From Fallopia convolvulus (Eukaryota; Streptophyta; Magnoliopsida; Caryophyllales; Polygonaceae): 64,000 bases of DNA. Made by a program: the position numbers and the translations under genes. The notes below the pieces were generated by a model. The model was not told where the DNA came from. It worked only from the letters and a program-made list of their open reading frames with translations, and ran no database searches. The stretch is taken from positions 18,048,576 through 18,112,575 of the forward strand of contig OZ024722.1 in NCBI GenBank assembly GCA_964016875.1, written 5' to 3'. Shown piece after piece: positions 48,290 to 58,800 of the stretch (position 1 is its first letter; every line of letters starts with the position of its first letter).

Positions 48290-49090
48290 ATAATAATTTT
48301 TTTTATAAGAGTCATCGATTCTAAATGAATATAAGAATTTCTTGTAAAAATGAACGATTTTAGATGAATATAACAATTTCTTATAAGAATGAACGATTCA
48401 AAATGAATATAGCAATTTCTTATAAGAATGAACGATTCTAAAAGAATATAACGAGTTTTTATAAGAATGAACGATTCTAAAAGAATATAATGATTCTTAA
48501 AAGAATGAGGGATTCTAAACGATTAAAACAATTTCTTATAAGAATGAACGATTAAAAAGGAACATAAGGATTTCTTATGAGAATGAACAATTCGAAAGGA
48601 ATATAACACTTTCTTATAAGAATGAACGATTCTAAATGAATATAATGAGTTCTTATAAGAATGAACAATTCTAAGGGAATATAAATTCTTATAAGAATGA
48701 ACAATTTGAGAGGAATATAACGACTTCTTATAAGAATGGACAATTCAAAGGAATATAACAACTTCTTATGAGAATGGACAATTCCAAAAGAATATAATGA
48801 CTTCTTATAAGAATGAACAATTCGAAAGGAATATAACGATTTCTTATACGAATGAACCATTCTAAACAAATATCTCTTCAAATACATACTTGAATAAGGG
48901 ACCACATAAATTCTTATAAGAATGAACAATTCGAAAGGAATATAACGATTTCTTATATGAATGAACCATTCTAAACAAATATCTCTTCAAATACGTACTT
49001 GAATAAGAATGAACAATTCTAAAGAAATATAAATTCTTATAAGAATGAACAATTTGAGAGGAATATAACGACTTCTTATAAGAATGAAAA
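48290..49090. repeat. AT-rich minisatellite, unit about 35-40 bp
   Basis: Roughly twenty imperfect copies of a unit like TTCTTATAAGAATGAACGAT followed by TCTAAATGAATATAACGA. Each unit contains the palindrome TTCTTATAAGAA. A longer duplication is also visible (48814-48895 resembles 48926-49010). The 125-codon open frame across it is a repeat artefact. Confidence 0.85.
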
Positions 49091-49102
49091 ACGTCTTTTA
49101 AA

Positions 49103-49123
49103 CCCTAAACCCTAAACCCTAAA
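49103..49123. repeat. Interstitial telomere repeat (CCCTAAA)3
   Basis: Three perfect copies of the Arabidopsis-type plant telomere unit, directly after the minisatellite. Confidence 0.9.
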
Positions 49124-49661
49124 CAAATATCTCATAATGAATACTATAGAGAAAATTTAATTAAGAAAAAGAAAAAAATAAAATATAAAAACTAAATTTG
49201 TTCATTGTAAGTAAACCCAATTAATAATGTGAGAAGTCATAACTTATAGAATTCTTATGCATCTCTTTCTAATTTACAATGATACATAAAATTTTACAAT
49301 TAAGTTTTATTATTACTATTGAATTTTGATAAGATTTGAATTATGAATTCTTTATAATAATTTATTAATTGTGTTTTCTCACTATGTTATTCAACAATTT
49401 TGTTTGAGATACTTTGATATTTGAACTAGTTAAACCCATTGTTTCATGTATGACTATGACTCAAACGTTAAATTATTTTATTATATATATTAAAATTTAA
49501 AAAAAAATAGATACATAGAAAAAAGATGGAAAATTAGAAAGAACGAACAAAACTATTGCATTTATAAAACTATTTTTTTAAATAGATAAATAAAATTTTA
49601 ATAGATAAAAAAGGAAATATGTATGAAAAATAATTTTTTAATATGAAGTGGGACTATAATC

Positions 49662-49782
49662 CAAACCCTAAACCCCAAACCCTAAACCATACGTTGTAAA
49701 CCCTAAACCCTATGTCATAAACCCTAAACCTCTAAAACCCTAAGTCATAAACCCTAAAACCCTAAAGTCCTAAACCCCAATA
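49662..49782. repeat. Degenerate cluster of CCCTAAA telomere-like units
   Basis: About ten whole or altered CCCTAAA units, with spacers such as CATACGTTGTAAA and CTATGTCATAAA. The spacing is irregular, so it is an eroded array and not a chromosome end. Confidence 0.8.
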
Positions 49783-50404
49783 GATAATGTACACTATTCA
49801 TAAAAATTAATATGTAATCTCATTTTCAAATTATAAAAAAGTTAATAGATAACTTCATTGTCAAATTACGAAAACATATAAGCCAATATAACACCAATCT
49901 ACAATATCGTTGATCAGTCAACTACAATGGTGGATCCGAGTTACCCTGTTCTGGATTCCTTTGGAGCGTCAGGCAAGCTTGGCTTGTCGATCATCTCACA
50001 CATGCTCGTTATAAAAAGCAATTGAGAAATCTATCCTAGTGACCTATAGATAAATTGATTCATCTTAATATATCAACTATGATCACAATATTATGAAATT
50101 AATTTATCCAAAAAAAAAATCAAAATATATCTACTTAATTTAAAATATAATATTTCTACACTATCAACCTAATAATTCTACTTAAAAAAATTTATAAACT
50201 TCGATTAGAGGAATACCAAATTCACTTCAATAATATCAAAAGAATATTTCTATATATTATAAAATCTATTTAGTAAATATTTAAAGGTTTGTAAATATGA
50301 AGAAGACTAATATAAAATTGGATCTATAAAAAGAACAATATAAGTTATAATAATATTTATTTAAAATATTAGGATTAATTTATTCAAATAATACCACATT
50401 ACAT

Positions 50405-50505
50405 TAGCGCTCAAATAGGACGAGCGCTCATCCTAAAGGAGCGCTCATCCGGGTGAAGTGCTCCTTCAGAGTGAGCGCTTCACCAGGATGAGCGCTCATT
50501 CTGGT
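50405..50505. repeat. Right-end cluster of GAGCGCTC-type motifs
   Basis: About five AGCGCTC or GAGCGCTC copies set in larger imperfect palindromes such as AGGACGAGCGCTCATCCT. It mirrors the left-end array. Confidence 0.75.
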
Positions 50506-50596
50506 TGAGTGTTGTGCGCGTACAAAAAAATCTTTGTGTATATTTCATCAGCCTATTTTTTTTGGTCGAAATTATCACCAGTTATTTGAATTGGTG

Positions 50597-51290
50597 TTTT
50601 TTTTATTAGGTAAAAAATTAGGTTGAAAAAATGTTTTAAGCCCGTACATCTTTATGGGTGAGAATATAAAATCGGTTGTAGTCTCTTATCTGATTGATTT
50701 TACAAGAATAGCGTAGTTTAGCAATTATATCTACCATTGAGTTACAGTCACGAGACACATGTTGGATTCGTACTACCTCAAATGGCTACAGACAAGGGTT
50801 TTGAAAAGTTCCCTAGTAAATTTATTCTATTTTTCAGGATATCCGACGTTTAGTGTCGGGTTTTTCAGAGGTGTTTTTTTTTCATTGTTAGAGGGAGGCT
50901 AATTCAACTGATGACTTTTTAGCCAGAAGACATGTCAACATTCCGCAGATTCATCGTGCAATCTCTTCCTCCTGTTTGGATTTGTGCTTTGATGATATCT
51001 CGTTAGTAAGATTAAGACATTTGTTTAGTCTTCAACCTTTAGTTTTTTAAATTTTTCAAGATCATCCGCAATGTTGATTTAGGTTGGTCTTGTAATATTG
51101 GGGCGACCTAATGTTTGCTTTGTAATGAGCTAGTAGCTCATTGTTTAAAAAAAAACAATTATCATCTCAATCCGCCATAGACTTGTATCACCAACAGATT
51201 ATCGTTTTCTATTTCAATTTTCTTTAAATTTGTGTTATTGGCTTCACATACAATTGTATACCCACGGTGTAATTATAACCTAGCAGACAA
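50597..51290 (-). mobile_element. LINE fragment (RNase H end), split by a second LINE tail
   Basis: The T-tract at 50597-50604, followed by TTATTAGGTAA, matches the tail of LINE G. On the minus strand RNase H pieces are seen: KKIEIENDNLLVIQV (near 51200) and HVSRDCNSMVDIIAKL (near 50760-50700). About 360 bp of plus-strand LINE DNA separates them. Confidence 0.7.
50795..51155 (+). mobile_element. 5'-truncated LINE tail inserted in the previous LINE
   Basis: It ends in an A-tract (51147-51155) after GCTAGTAGCTCATTGTTT. The plus strand encodes STDDFLARRHVN, like the end of a LINE RNase H. The left border is approximate and no clear target duplication was found. Confidence 0.6.
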
Positions 51291-51877
51291 AAACCCAACC
51301 GAGGATTGTTGTTGGGTACTGGAAACTTGCCAGTAAAAAAAGTTGAATCATAAAACTAGAGGAGACAGTTAAAAGGATCATTAGAATGGAGACAGTTAAA
51401 AGGAAACAACAGTCTATTACCATTGTGTTTGAGCAGAATATATCCAACAGACAAAAGTAGCCCTTATACGAAACCCTGTTCCAAAATTCATAGTCCAACA
51501 AAGAGCACCACAAACATGAACCACGCACGCCTACACTGGAGAATTGCACACATTTTCTGTGCACACACCTTTGCAAATGAATAAAAGTAAAAGGGACATA
51601 AACCTGGGAACAGAGAGTCCGATCATTCACACCATAAACATATAGCATATTATATATAATTTTAGCTGCATATTTTACATCATTAATTCCACCGAACTAT
51701 GATCATAGTCCATACATCTAAACCATGCATACCATTACCAATATTAGGTTGCCACCAAACATAACTATTAACATATATACACACCAAGATGAACAACACT
51801 AAATACCAAACTACTACCAAAAGACCTAGTTTCCATACTAAGTGTCGATAATGAGCAAAAGCAAGTACTACTACGTA
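51291..51877. other. Intergenic DNA; nothing recognised
   Basis: AT-rich with no convincing coding, RNA or repeat structure. The open frame at 51648-51280 has no recognisable domain and partly overlaps the LINE fragment. Confidence 0.4.
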
Positions 51878-51885
51878 CGCAAGGT

Positions 51886-52658
51886 CAGTGGCGGAGCCAG
51901 AAAATTCTGGAAGGGGGGGCGGACCTCGAACACTGTCCTTAGAAAAATCGAATTAGTTTAACAACATATATAAGATCGATTTTTCTAACCTATTAACTTA
52001 GAACATAGATTAAGCTTCTTAAAATAGTAATATTTTATTAATTTATATGTATTTAGAAATAATTAATTTTATAAAAATGTTATTAATTTTCTTATAAAAT
52101 TTTAGATCCCTTAGTATATTTGAACGGATTTAAGATATATCGAAACCTTACCTTCACTACAATTTTATGAATGGCTACATTATTTCTATTTTTTAAGGTC
52201 TACATGGCTCTTGTTTTATGTCAACTAATGAACTAACTAACTAACTAGCACAACTTTATTCTAGCTTATTTCTATTTTTTAATTAAAACCCATTTACAGA
52301 GAAACTATAAGGCCCAAGACATGTTTTTTTTTTTTGAGAGGAGGCCCAAGACATGTTATATTAACCCCAATTCAATTTGTATAGATAGACCCATTATCTA
52401 TTTCTGATTTTTTTAATTGAAACCTATCTTTCTTCCCCAAATTCAATATGCTCAGCAGCTCAAGAGTCAGGACGGATCTGATGCCATTACCCGACTTCGC
52501 CGATTGCCATTGCACACCGCCCACGCCCAACGTCCCCCTATCTTCTTTTCCGCCCCCGCCCTTGCTCCTTCCTTGGGGGCGGTTCACTACATAGTCCCGC
52601 TCCTAACTCCGCCGGTGGGGGCGGCCGCACCCACCCGCCCCCCCTCCCTCCGCCACTG
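51886..52658. mobile_element. Non-autonomous hAT-type element, 773 bp
   Basis: The termini CAGTGGCGGAG and CTCCGCCACTG are perfect inverted repeats, flanked by a perfect 8-bp duplication CGCAAGGT (51878-51885 and 52659-52666). An 8-bp duplication is the mark of hAT elements. The left part is AT-rich and the right 130 bp is very GC-rich. No transposase is encoded. Confidence 0.88.
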
Positions 52659-52666
52659 CGCAAGGT

Positions 52667-53014
52667 CAAACATGGATATAGCAAAATAAGATATATAGAA
52701 GCCCACTTAGGCTTGAAACTAGGATTTTGTAGGGGTTGATAGATCATGTATCATTACTTTTCTTCCTCTTCATCGCCGAGGAAGACGTCGTGTCATCGTC
52801 CATCTCTAGTTGCTTGTGCTTGCCTGAATTAGTCATTGACATGTCGTCTTTCCTAACATGCATATATGTTACTCATTTTTTGAACCATGGAGGATTGAGA
52901 TTTGAGTGCTTTTGAAGGAGAGAGAAGTTTCTTCCTCCTCATTTTCCAGCACTGTGTGTATAGTAATCCCCTTTGTATTTGAGCAAACTCTAATCACATC
53001 TTGGAGAAGATAAT
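52667..53014. other. Intergenic DNA with a possible short exon remnant
   Basis: The minus strand holds a short frame (about 52852-52757; contains KQLEMDDDTTSSSAMKRKK) that could be the end of a broken gene. It has no recognised domain. Element H follows after ATAAT. Confidence 0.3.
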
Positions 53015-53413
53015 TGTTTCGGTCAAATTTCGATCGGTGACAATCAAAGGGAGTACTTCGGATTGTGGGAGCAAACTAACCGATAAACACAATATCAAAA
53101 CCAAGGTGATCGATTAAATTCAGAGTTTTCAAGTACAACTGGTGGATTTTTTGGGTACAATTCGATATCCTCTTCCTATGGCCTCTACCCTGTATTTATC
53201 CCAGGCGACTAGCGTTAACTTCCGTCCTCCTGCCTCTCCGATCGTGGCTATCATTCCGCACGTTCCGAGTCCCACCTGCCTGGCCGTTACCGTTGAGTTC
53301 CAACCGTCGGGCCTCGTCATCTGGAGGATTTCCTCGGTGATCCGAAGCTCGCGTTTATGCATCGTGCTAGTGGGCTGGGTCGGTTAATGGGCTGGTGATT
53401 TCTGGGCCCAACA
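53015..53413 (-). repeat. 3' LTR of element H
   Basis: 399 bp, TGTTTCGGTCAAATTTCG...GGGCCCAACA. Just inside it the minus strand reads TTTTGGGGCTAT, the polypurine tract. The hairpin GGCGAATTTGAATTCGCC lies next to the tract. Confidence 0.93.
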
Positions 53414-53686
53414 ATAGCCCCAAAAGATTTGGGCGAATTTGAATTCGCCGAATCTTTTCGCCTGTTGGTCTCCGGGATCCTTGCTATCGTAGATCTTCCA
53501 CGTGTAAGGCCTAGATCTCTCTACGCGCTTTGATTTGCAGACGAAAAGACGTTGGCTCGCTATATTTACTGCGCCTTGCTGGGGTAATCCATCATTCACT
53601 GCTCTGTTGTTGATCTCTCCCGAGGTACGAATCTCTTACCCTTCTTTCCTTCCTCTTCGTTTTCCAAGTTTCTTCCTTCTTCTTCT

Positions 53687-55544
53687 ATGGCAAGGGACAG
53701 AGCGGCCTCCAAGCATAGTTTTCTGCCTTCGGGCATTCTCCAAGAGTGCGATAGAGTCCCAAACACAATGACTTTAGAGGAGGTGCACCAGATTCTTCTG
53801 GAGGGGGGGTTTCCTGGGGGTTTAGTAGCCTTGTGTCTTGAGGCCGAGTGTTCGGACTGGGTTCGCCCCGGCTGGGTGTGTTTCTTTGAGTTCCCTTTCA
53901 CCATTTCTTGTTAGTTCCCTTTTCCCCCCATTGTTCAGGAGTTTTTGGCTCGGTTCAAACTCTCCCCTGCACAACTGCTACCTTCAGCCTGGAAGATTCT
54001 TTTTTGGGTGAGTCGGATGGCAGATGTTGCGGGGGTAGACTTTACCATCTCGGACTTGCTCCAGGCCTACCGTATCCCTACGGTCAGGAAGGGGCGGTTT
54101 ATTCTACAGTCCCGAACCGCTCGGCAGCCTCTCATCTTACACACTAAGGTTAACGGGAAGGGTTGGGCAAACCGTTTTTTCTTTGTCGAGATCACGTCCT
54201 TGTCCCGTGAAAGCCGTCTGTTCTTGCATGACAAGTGGAACCCTGCTAGTAAGAGTTTCTGTTCTTCTTTTGCATTAATCAGGGAAGCCCCTTTAACATC
54301 TATTTATCCTTCCTTCTTTTGTTCTGCAGGTATCCCGGACAACGTAGAGCCGCCGAGTGGTTCAGAGAGAGTCTTGTCGAAGCTTTTCAAACTCACCTCT
54401 GCTCAGAGGACTTTTGGGGCGTCTCTTACCGAGCCGTCGGAAGGATCTTCAGAGAACGAGGGTAGTGCGACCTCGTCAAATTCGGAAGGAGACAGCGATA
54501 AGGTTCGCCTCCCTGTTGTTAGGATGTCTACAGTGCCGACTTCAACCAACGCTTCTGGCCCTTCTGTGGGTAAGTTTCTTCACTTGGTGATTTTGTGTTG
54601 TTGCCTATATGTTGTTTGACTCGTCTCTCCTTCTATAGAGACTCGGGCACGCAGGTCGGGTTCCTCCTTCTCTGCTTCAGACTTGATCCTCAAGAAGACT
54701 CGCTCTGGCGATTCGAAACCTACAGCCGCCCCTGTAGTCAAGAAAGAGTCGCTGGACGCCCCTGGAACCTCGCGCAAGCGTCCTGCTCGGAGCGACGATG
54801 AGCCACTAGACCTTCAAGACGACGCTTCTTCTAACTGGCAATCCCTCCAACGGTACCGGGATCCCAATTTCAGGAAGTACCCGGCCCCTGTCTCTGCTCA
54901 TGCCATGGCAACTGAGGTAGGCATGGGAGCCTGGAAGGTAACTGGTCTTTTTCTTTGTTTTATTTAATGGTTGTGACTGGTGGCCCTCCTATGGTTATGT
55001 TCTAACTCTTACTCCTCGTTGCATTCAGCTCTTTCAGGAAGTTGGCTTGTTCATTGACGAGATGGACAAGGAGTTTGCTGAGCATGAACGGAGGAAGCAG
55101 GAGGTCGCCAAGCACCGTGAGGAGATTGATAAGGCTCGAGAGCAGTCCGCTGCTCGGGCCAAAGCTTTGGCCGCTCAGGAGGAAGCCACAAGGGTGCGGG
55201 TTGCCGAGCTGGAACGGGTGATCGCTGCTCAGGAAGCCAAGGTGAAGGATCTCGAGGCGAGGGCTGCCAATGCGCCTCCCATGGGGAAGGCGGACGTGGA
55301 GGATATCGGGGCTTTCTTCAGTATGCTGGCGCGTCTTGAGACCATCAGGGAGTTTGAGGCGGGGAAGCTTTCGGTCGGTGATGCAGACAAGTTCAATGAG
55401 CAATTCCTGGACGCTTTCCCCGGCGGTGTGCCCTCGGCTCACATTGCTTCTCTGTTAAGTTCCCTGTCAATCGCAGCGGAGCAATCGAACCTAGAAGGTG
55501 GCGAGCAGATGGAGGAGACGGGAGTCTCTGGAAACCGTGCATGA
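53687..55544 (+). pseudogene. Antisense ORF of element H (gypsy-type transposon/Transposase_28-like), spliced, one stop
   Basis: A plus-strand frame opposite to gag-pol. It starts MARDRAASKHSFLP. The next part (about 53760-54248) resembles the plant 'putative gypsy type transposon' domain, with EFLARFKLSPAQLLPSAWKI and NRFFFVEITSL. Exons: 53687-54248, 54330-54569, 54639-54937 and 55029-55544. All introns are GT-AG and keep frame, giving 538 residues plus stop. The C-terminal exon is a charged coiled coil (KQEVAKHREEIDKAREQ) followed by an acidic tail. The only lesion is an in-frame TAG at 53912-53914. Tat elements are known to carry extra antisense ORFs here; their function is unknown. The order and splice sites are inferred from sequence alone. 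Confidence 0.78.
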
Positions 55545-56715
55545 TTGTCTTGTGGATGTGAAAAACCCTGGCGGCCTAGGCCGTTTGTAAAAATCTTATC
55601 TTTTGTTTTTCTGAGAACGAGTTTTTAGAAGACAAGTAATACCTCACGGCGTGCCGTTTATCGGGCGTCTGGTGAGGGTTTCATGGATGGTGGCGAGGCC
55701 ACGTATACTTTGTTCGTCTTTTGCCCCCCGTCAAGGGGCGGGGGTGTTTATCTACTATTATGCTTCTTGTTTTATTGTATTTTTCTTGTGCTTTTTGCTG
55801 GCGTTTGTGCAGGTGTCCCTCTGCTACGTGCCGACCGGTGTCCAAGCAGCCCCTGCAGAAGGCTGAGTGCTTAGGAAGTGCATAGCTCTGGCTCAATGGG
55901 TGAGGAAAACTCTTACCAACGTTACGGGTGACTTGGGGTTTATTCCCAAGCCCCTGTTGGCGAAGGAGATCACGTACCTGAAGGCGCGCGAAGGACATGG
56001 TCCGTCGTTTCCCGTAGTGCCCTGACGATAACTGTCGGTGGTCTAGCGTTTTCTAGTGGAGCTGGCGACTCGGGGGGCTGATCCATGACGCCGACTGGCG
56101 AGCTTCTGGGAAGCGGCCTCTCGAGGGTACTTATGACTGGCGACTCTTCCGGATAGCGGGCGTCTAGGAGATTATTTCCTGTGCCATGTAGTTGAGTTTG
56201 TAAGAAAACTTTGCTGGAATGCCAGCATCATATTTGTAATTTCGGGGAGTTCGTTACCGCTTTATCGTTTTATTTCCTGTTCTTTTCATGCACCGAGGTT
56301 TCTCTTTTCTGGCGATGTCTGCCGAGAGTAACTCCTTCGGAGAGCTTTTTTGTTCTTTTCTTCTGTTGTTCCTTTTCTGGAGAAATGTAACACAAACGTT
56401 TTGAATTAAAGGTGTCTATTTGATTGAGTTTTCTCGAAAGAATTCATACCATAGCTTGGATCTCACTTTAGTTTATTCGGCCGCTTCTGGAGATTTGGTC
56501 ATTCTTCTACAAGTGATATCTCCGCAGGTGCGTAGCATTCCAGCTGCGCGGGATGGATTTTCCATCTCTAGACTCTAGTCGGTAAGCTCCCTGCCTGGTG
56601 ATGCCGACTATTTTGTAGGTCCTTCCCATGCGGGAGCGAGCTTTCCTGCGTTTATTTCAGTGGTGTTTTGGAACACCTTCCGGAGGACCCATTCGCCAAT
56701 GGCGAAAGCCCTGAC
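55545..56715. other. Region of element H between antisense ORF and integrase
   Basis: Its right edge still encodes the integrase C-terminus on the minus strand past two stops. The rest is non-coding, with T-rich stretches that could end either transcript. Nothing else recognised. Confidence 0.5.
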
Positions 56716-58800
56716 TCATACGTTCATGTTGTAACTGCGGGCCACCTGCTGCTGATGCCTAGCCAGGCGTAGCCGCTCTCTCTCTCTAAGCTCCTCCAGA
56801 GTATCAAGGTTGGCTGCTAGCTCGGTGGCATTCTGATCGGGCGTCTGTAATCCATACCGCGCAGTTGGTACGGTGATTTCGGCGGGTATCACTGCCTCAC
56901 ATCCGTACACCAAGGAGAAAGGCGACTGCCCAGTGGCGGTCTTTGGCGTGGTTCTGTCGGCCCACAGGACGTAAGGTAGCTCATCGGCCCAGCGCCCCTT
57001 GGCTTTCTCCAGTCGCTTCTTGAGGTTATTGATGATAACCTTGTTGTTGGACTCTGCTTGTCCGTTGGCTTGTGGATAGTGGGGAGTTGAGGTTACCAGG
57101 TCTATGTTCCACTGCCAGCAGTAGTCACGAGTTTTCCTGCCGATGAACTGTGACCCATTATCGCAGATGATCTCCGAGGGTATCCCAAAGCGGCAAATAA
57201 TATGCTTTTTAAAGAACGCCACCACATGAGACTCCTTGATCTCTTTGTATGCCTCTGCCTCGATCCACTTGGAGAAATAATCCGTGACTGCTAGGAAGAA
57301 TACTCGCTGGCCGGAAGATGGCGGCAGTTTCCCTACGATGTCCATCCCCCACCTCATGAACGGCCGTGGGGTCAGCGTTGGGTGCAGCGGTTCTGGTGGC
57401 TGGTGAGGGGTTGGAGCATGCTTCTGACAAGCCTCACATTTTTGAGAGTATTCTGCGGCGTCTTGACACATGGTAGGCCAGTAGTATCCCAGGTTGAGGG
57501 CTTTGTTTGAAATGCTACTTCCCCCGGAGTGGTTCCCGCACTCGCCTTCGTGGAGCTCCCTGAGTATTCTGGGTGCCTCTGCTTTTGTGACGCAGCGGAG
57601 TGAGGTTCCCACTGCAGATTGCTTGAACAAGACGTCGTCTTTTACACTGTATCCGGTGGCTCTCATTCGGAGTGCTCTTGCTTCAGACTTCTCCGCCGGC
57701 AGCCGTCCATGATCGAGCCATAGTAGGTAGGGTCTCGTCCAGCATTCAGTGTCTTGGGAGGTGCTCGTTGTACCGGCTGTCGAACTGCCATTGTCAAGCA
57801 TCCTGGCCTCTCGGGAATCCTCACTGTTCGACCCTTCGAGATCGTCCCCGCCAAGCACTCCTCGCCGCTCGGGATCTTCGCTGGCGAGTATTTTAGGAGG
57901 ATGGTTATTCCCCAAGACCTCCACCACTTTGTCTCTGGCCGTCAATGAGTCGTTCTGTGATCCCTTCCCTAATGGGTCGTCCTCCCGTTTAATTGCTGGA
58001 ACCAGCACATGGACCAGGGGGACCGATGCGAACTCCTTGGGGTCCAGGGCGGAGGCCAAGTTGGCTAGGGCATCAGCCTGCACATTCTCTTCTCTGGGGA
58101 CTTGCTGGATAGTGAAGGTCTTGAATTCGCGCATGATTTCTCTAACCTTCTCCGCGTACGCCGCCATCCGGGCGTCTTTGGCTGTGAAGGTTCCCAGGAC
58201 TTGGTTCACGATTAGCAGTGAATCGCACTTCACCTCTATTTCCCTGATAGTCAAGTACCTGGCGATCGTTAGCCCCAGTATAAGTGCCTCATACTCCGAC
58301 TCGTTGTTGGTGGCTCCGAAAGCGCATCGTACTGCTTGCGCTATCTTGTCCCCCCTGGGCGATTTCAGTACTACTCCAATCCCCACTCCCCGGCTGTTAG
58401 AAGCTCCACCTGTGTGCAAAGTCCAGATTCCGGAATTCTCATCTTCTTTCATGAAGGCTTCTTGCTGTCTGGCTTCTTCTTCTAATGTAGGACTGAAATC
58501 GGCCACAAAATCTGCTAGCGCCTGGGCTCGAATTGCCGTTTTAGGCTCGTAAGTGATATCGAAACCGCTCAGGTGTATCGCCCACTTGGCCGTTCTCCTG
58601 GTGATCTCTGGCTTCCTCAGTATGGCCTTCAATGGGTAGTTCATACGGACAGTTATGGGATGAGACTCGAAATACGGCCTTAGCTTCGCGGAGGCCATGA
58701 CCAAAGCAAGGACCAATTTCTCCAGAGGCGAGTAACGTGTCTCTGCTGCAAGCAGGGTGCGGTTGACGTAGTATATTGGTATTTGGTCGCCCAGATCCTC
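56716..58800 (-). pseudogene. RNase H, second RNase H and integrase of element H
   Basis: A long open frame (58716-56716, 666 codons). The gypsy RNase H end is followed by the archaeal-like RNase H, with NNESEYEALILGL, KCDSLLIVNQ and NVQADALANLAS. The first catalytic Asp, expected before GASN, is missing: the text reads HTGGASNSRG. Integrase follows with the zinc-binding HEGECGNHSGG and CEACQKH, then TDYFSKW, CDNGSQF and GQAESNN, so the catalytic triad is present. It ends early at a TGA after SYNMNV. A stop near 58801 separates it from RT. Confidence 0.88.

Larger units (their letters stand above)
47327..50587. mobile_element. Unclassified unit with GAGCGCTC-rich ends, minisatellite and telomere-like repeats
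   Basis: The direct repeat ATTATCACCAGTTATT occurs at 47327-47342 and 50571-50586. Just inside, the left TATACACACGGGTTTTTTTG and the right end, read in reverse as ATACACAAAGATTTTTTTG, are imperfect inverted copies. Clusters of the palindrome GAGCGCTC lie at 47403-47460, 47530-47590, 47967-48000 and 50405-50505. The GC-rich part at 47620-47960 may be captured gene sequence. Subterminal repeat clusters, degenerate inverted ends and flanking direct repeats fit a non-autonomous DNA transposon (Mutator-like is one option). The superfamily is not established and no transposase was found. Confidence 0.5.

Noticed and set aside
48552..48929. 125-codon minus-strand open frame with repeated FILIR/SYKKSLYSF phrases
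   Set aside because: It is the translation of the AT-rich minisatellite; the periodicity follows the DNA unit.
48290..49090. CRISPR-like array
   Set aside because: Units are imperfect and contiguous without unique spacers, in a plant nuclear sequence.
49103..49782. A chromosome end
   Set aside because: The telomere-type units are few and degenerate, and lie between ordinary repeats with genes and elements on both sides.
52757..52852. Short minus-strand frame ending in KRKKSNDT as a separate gene
   Set aside because: Too short, no start context or domain; it may be a broken exon but cannot be supported.
57749..58552. 267-codon plus-strand open frame in element H
   Set aside because: It is antisense to the intact RNase H-integrase frame, has no domain, and lies outside the spliced antisense ORF.
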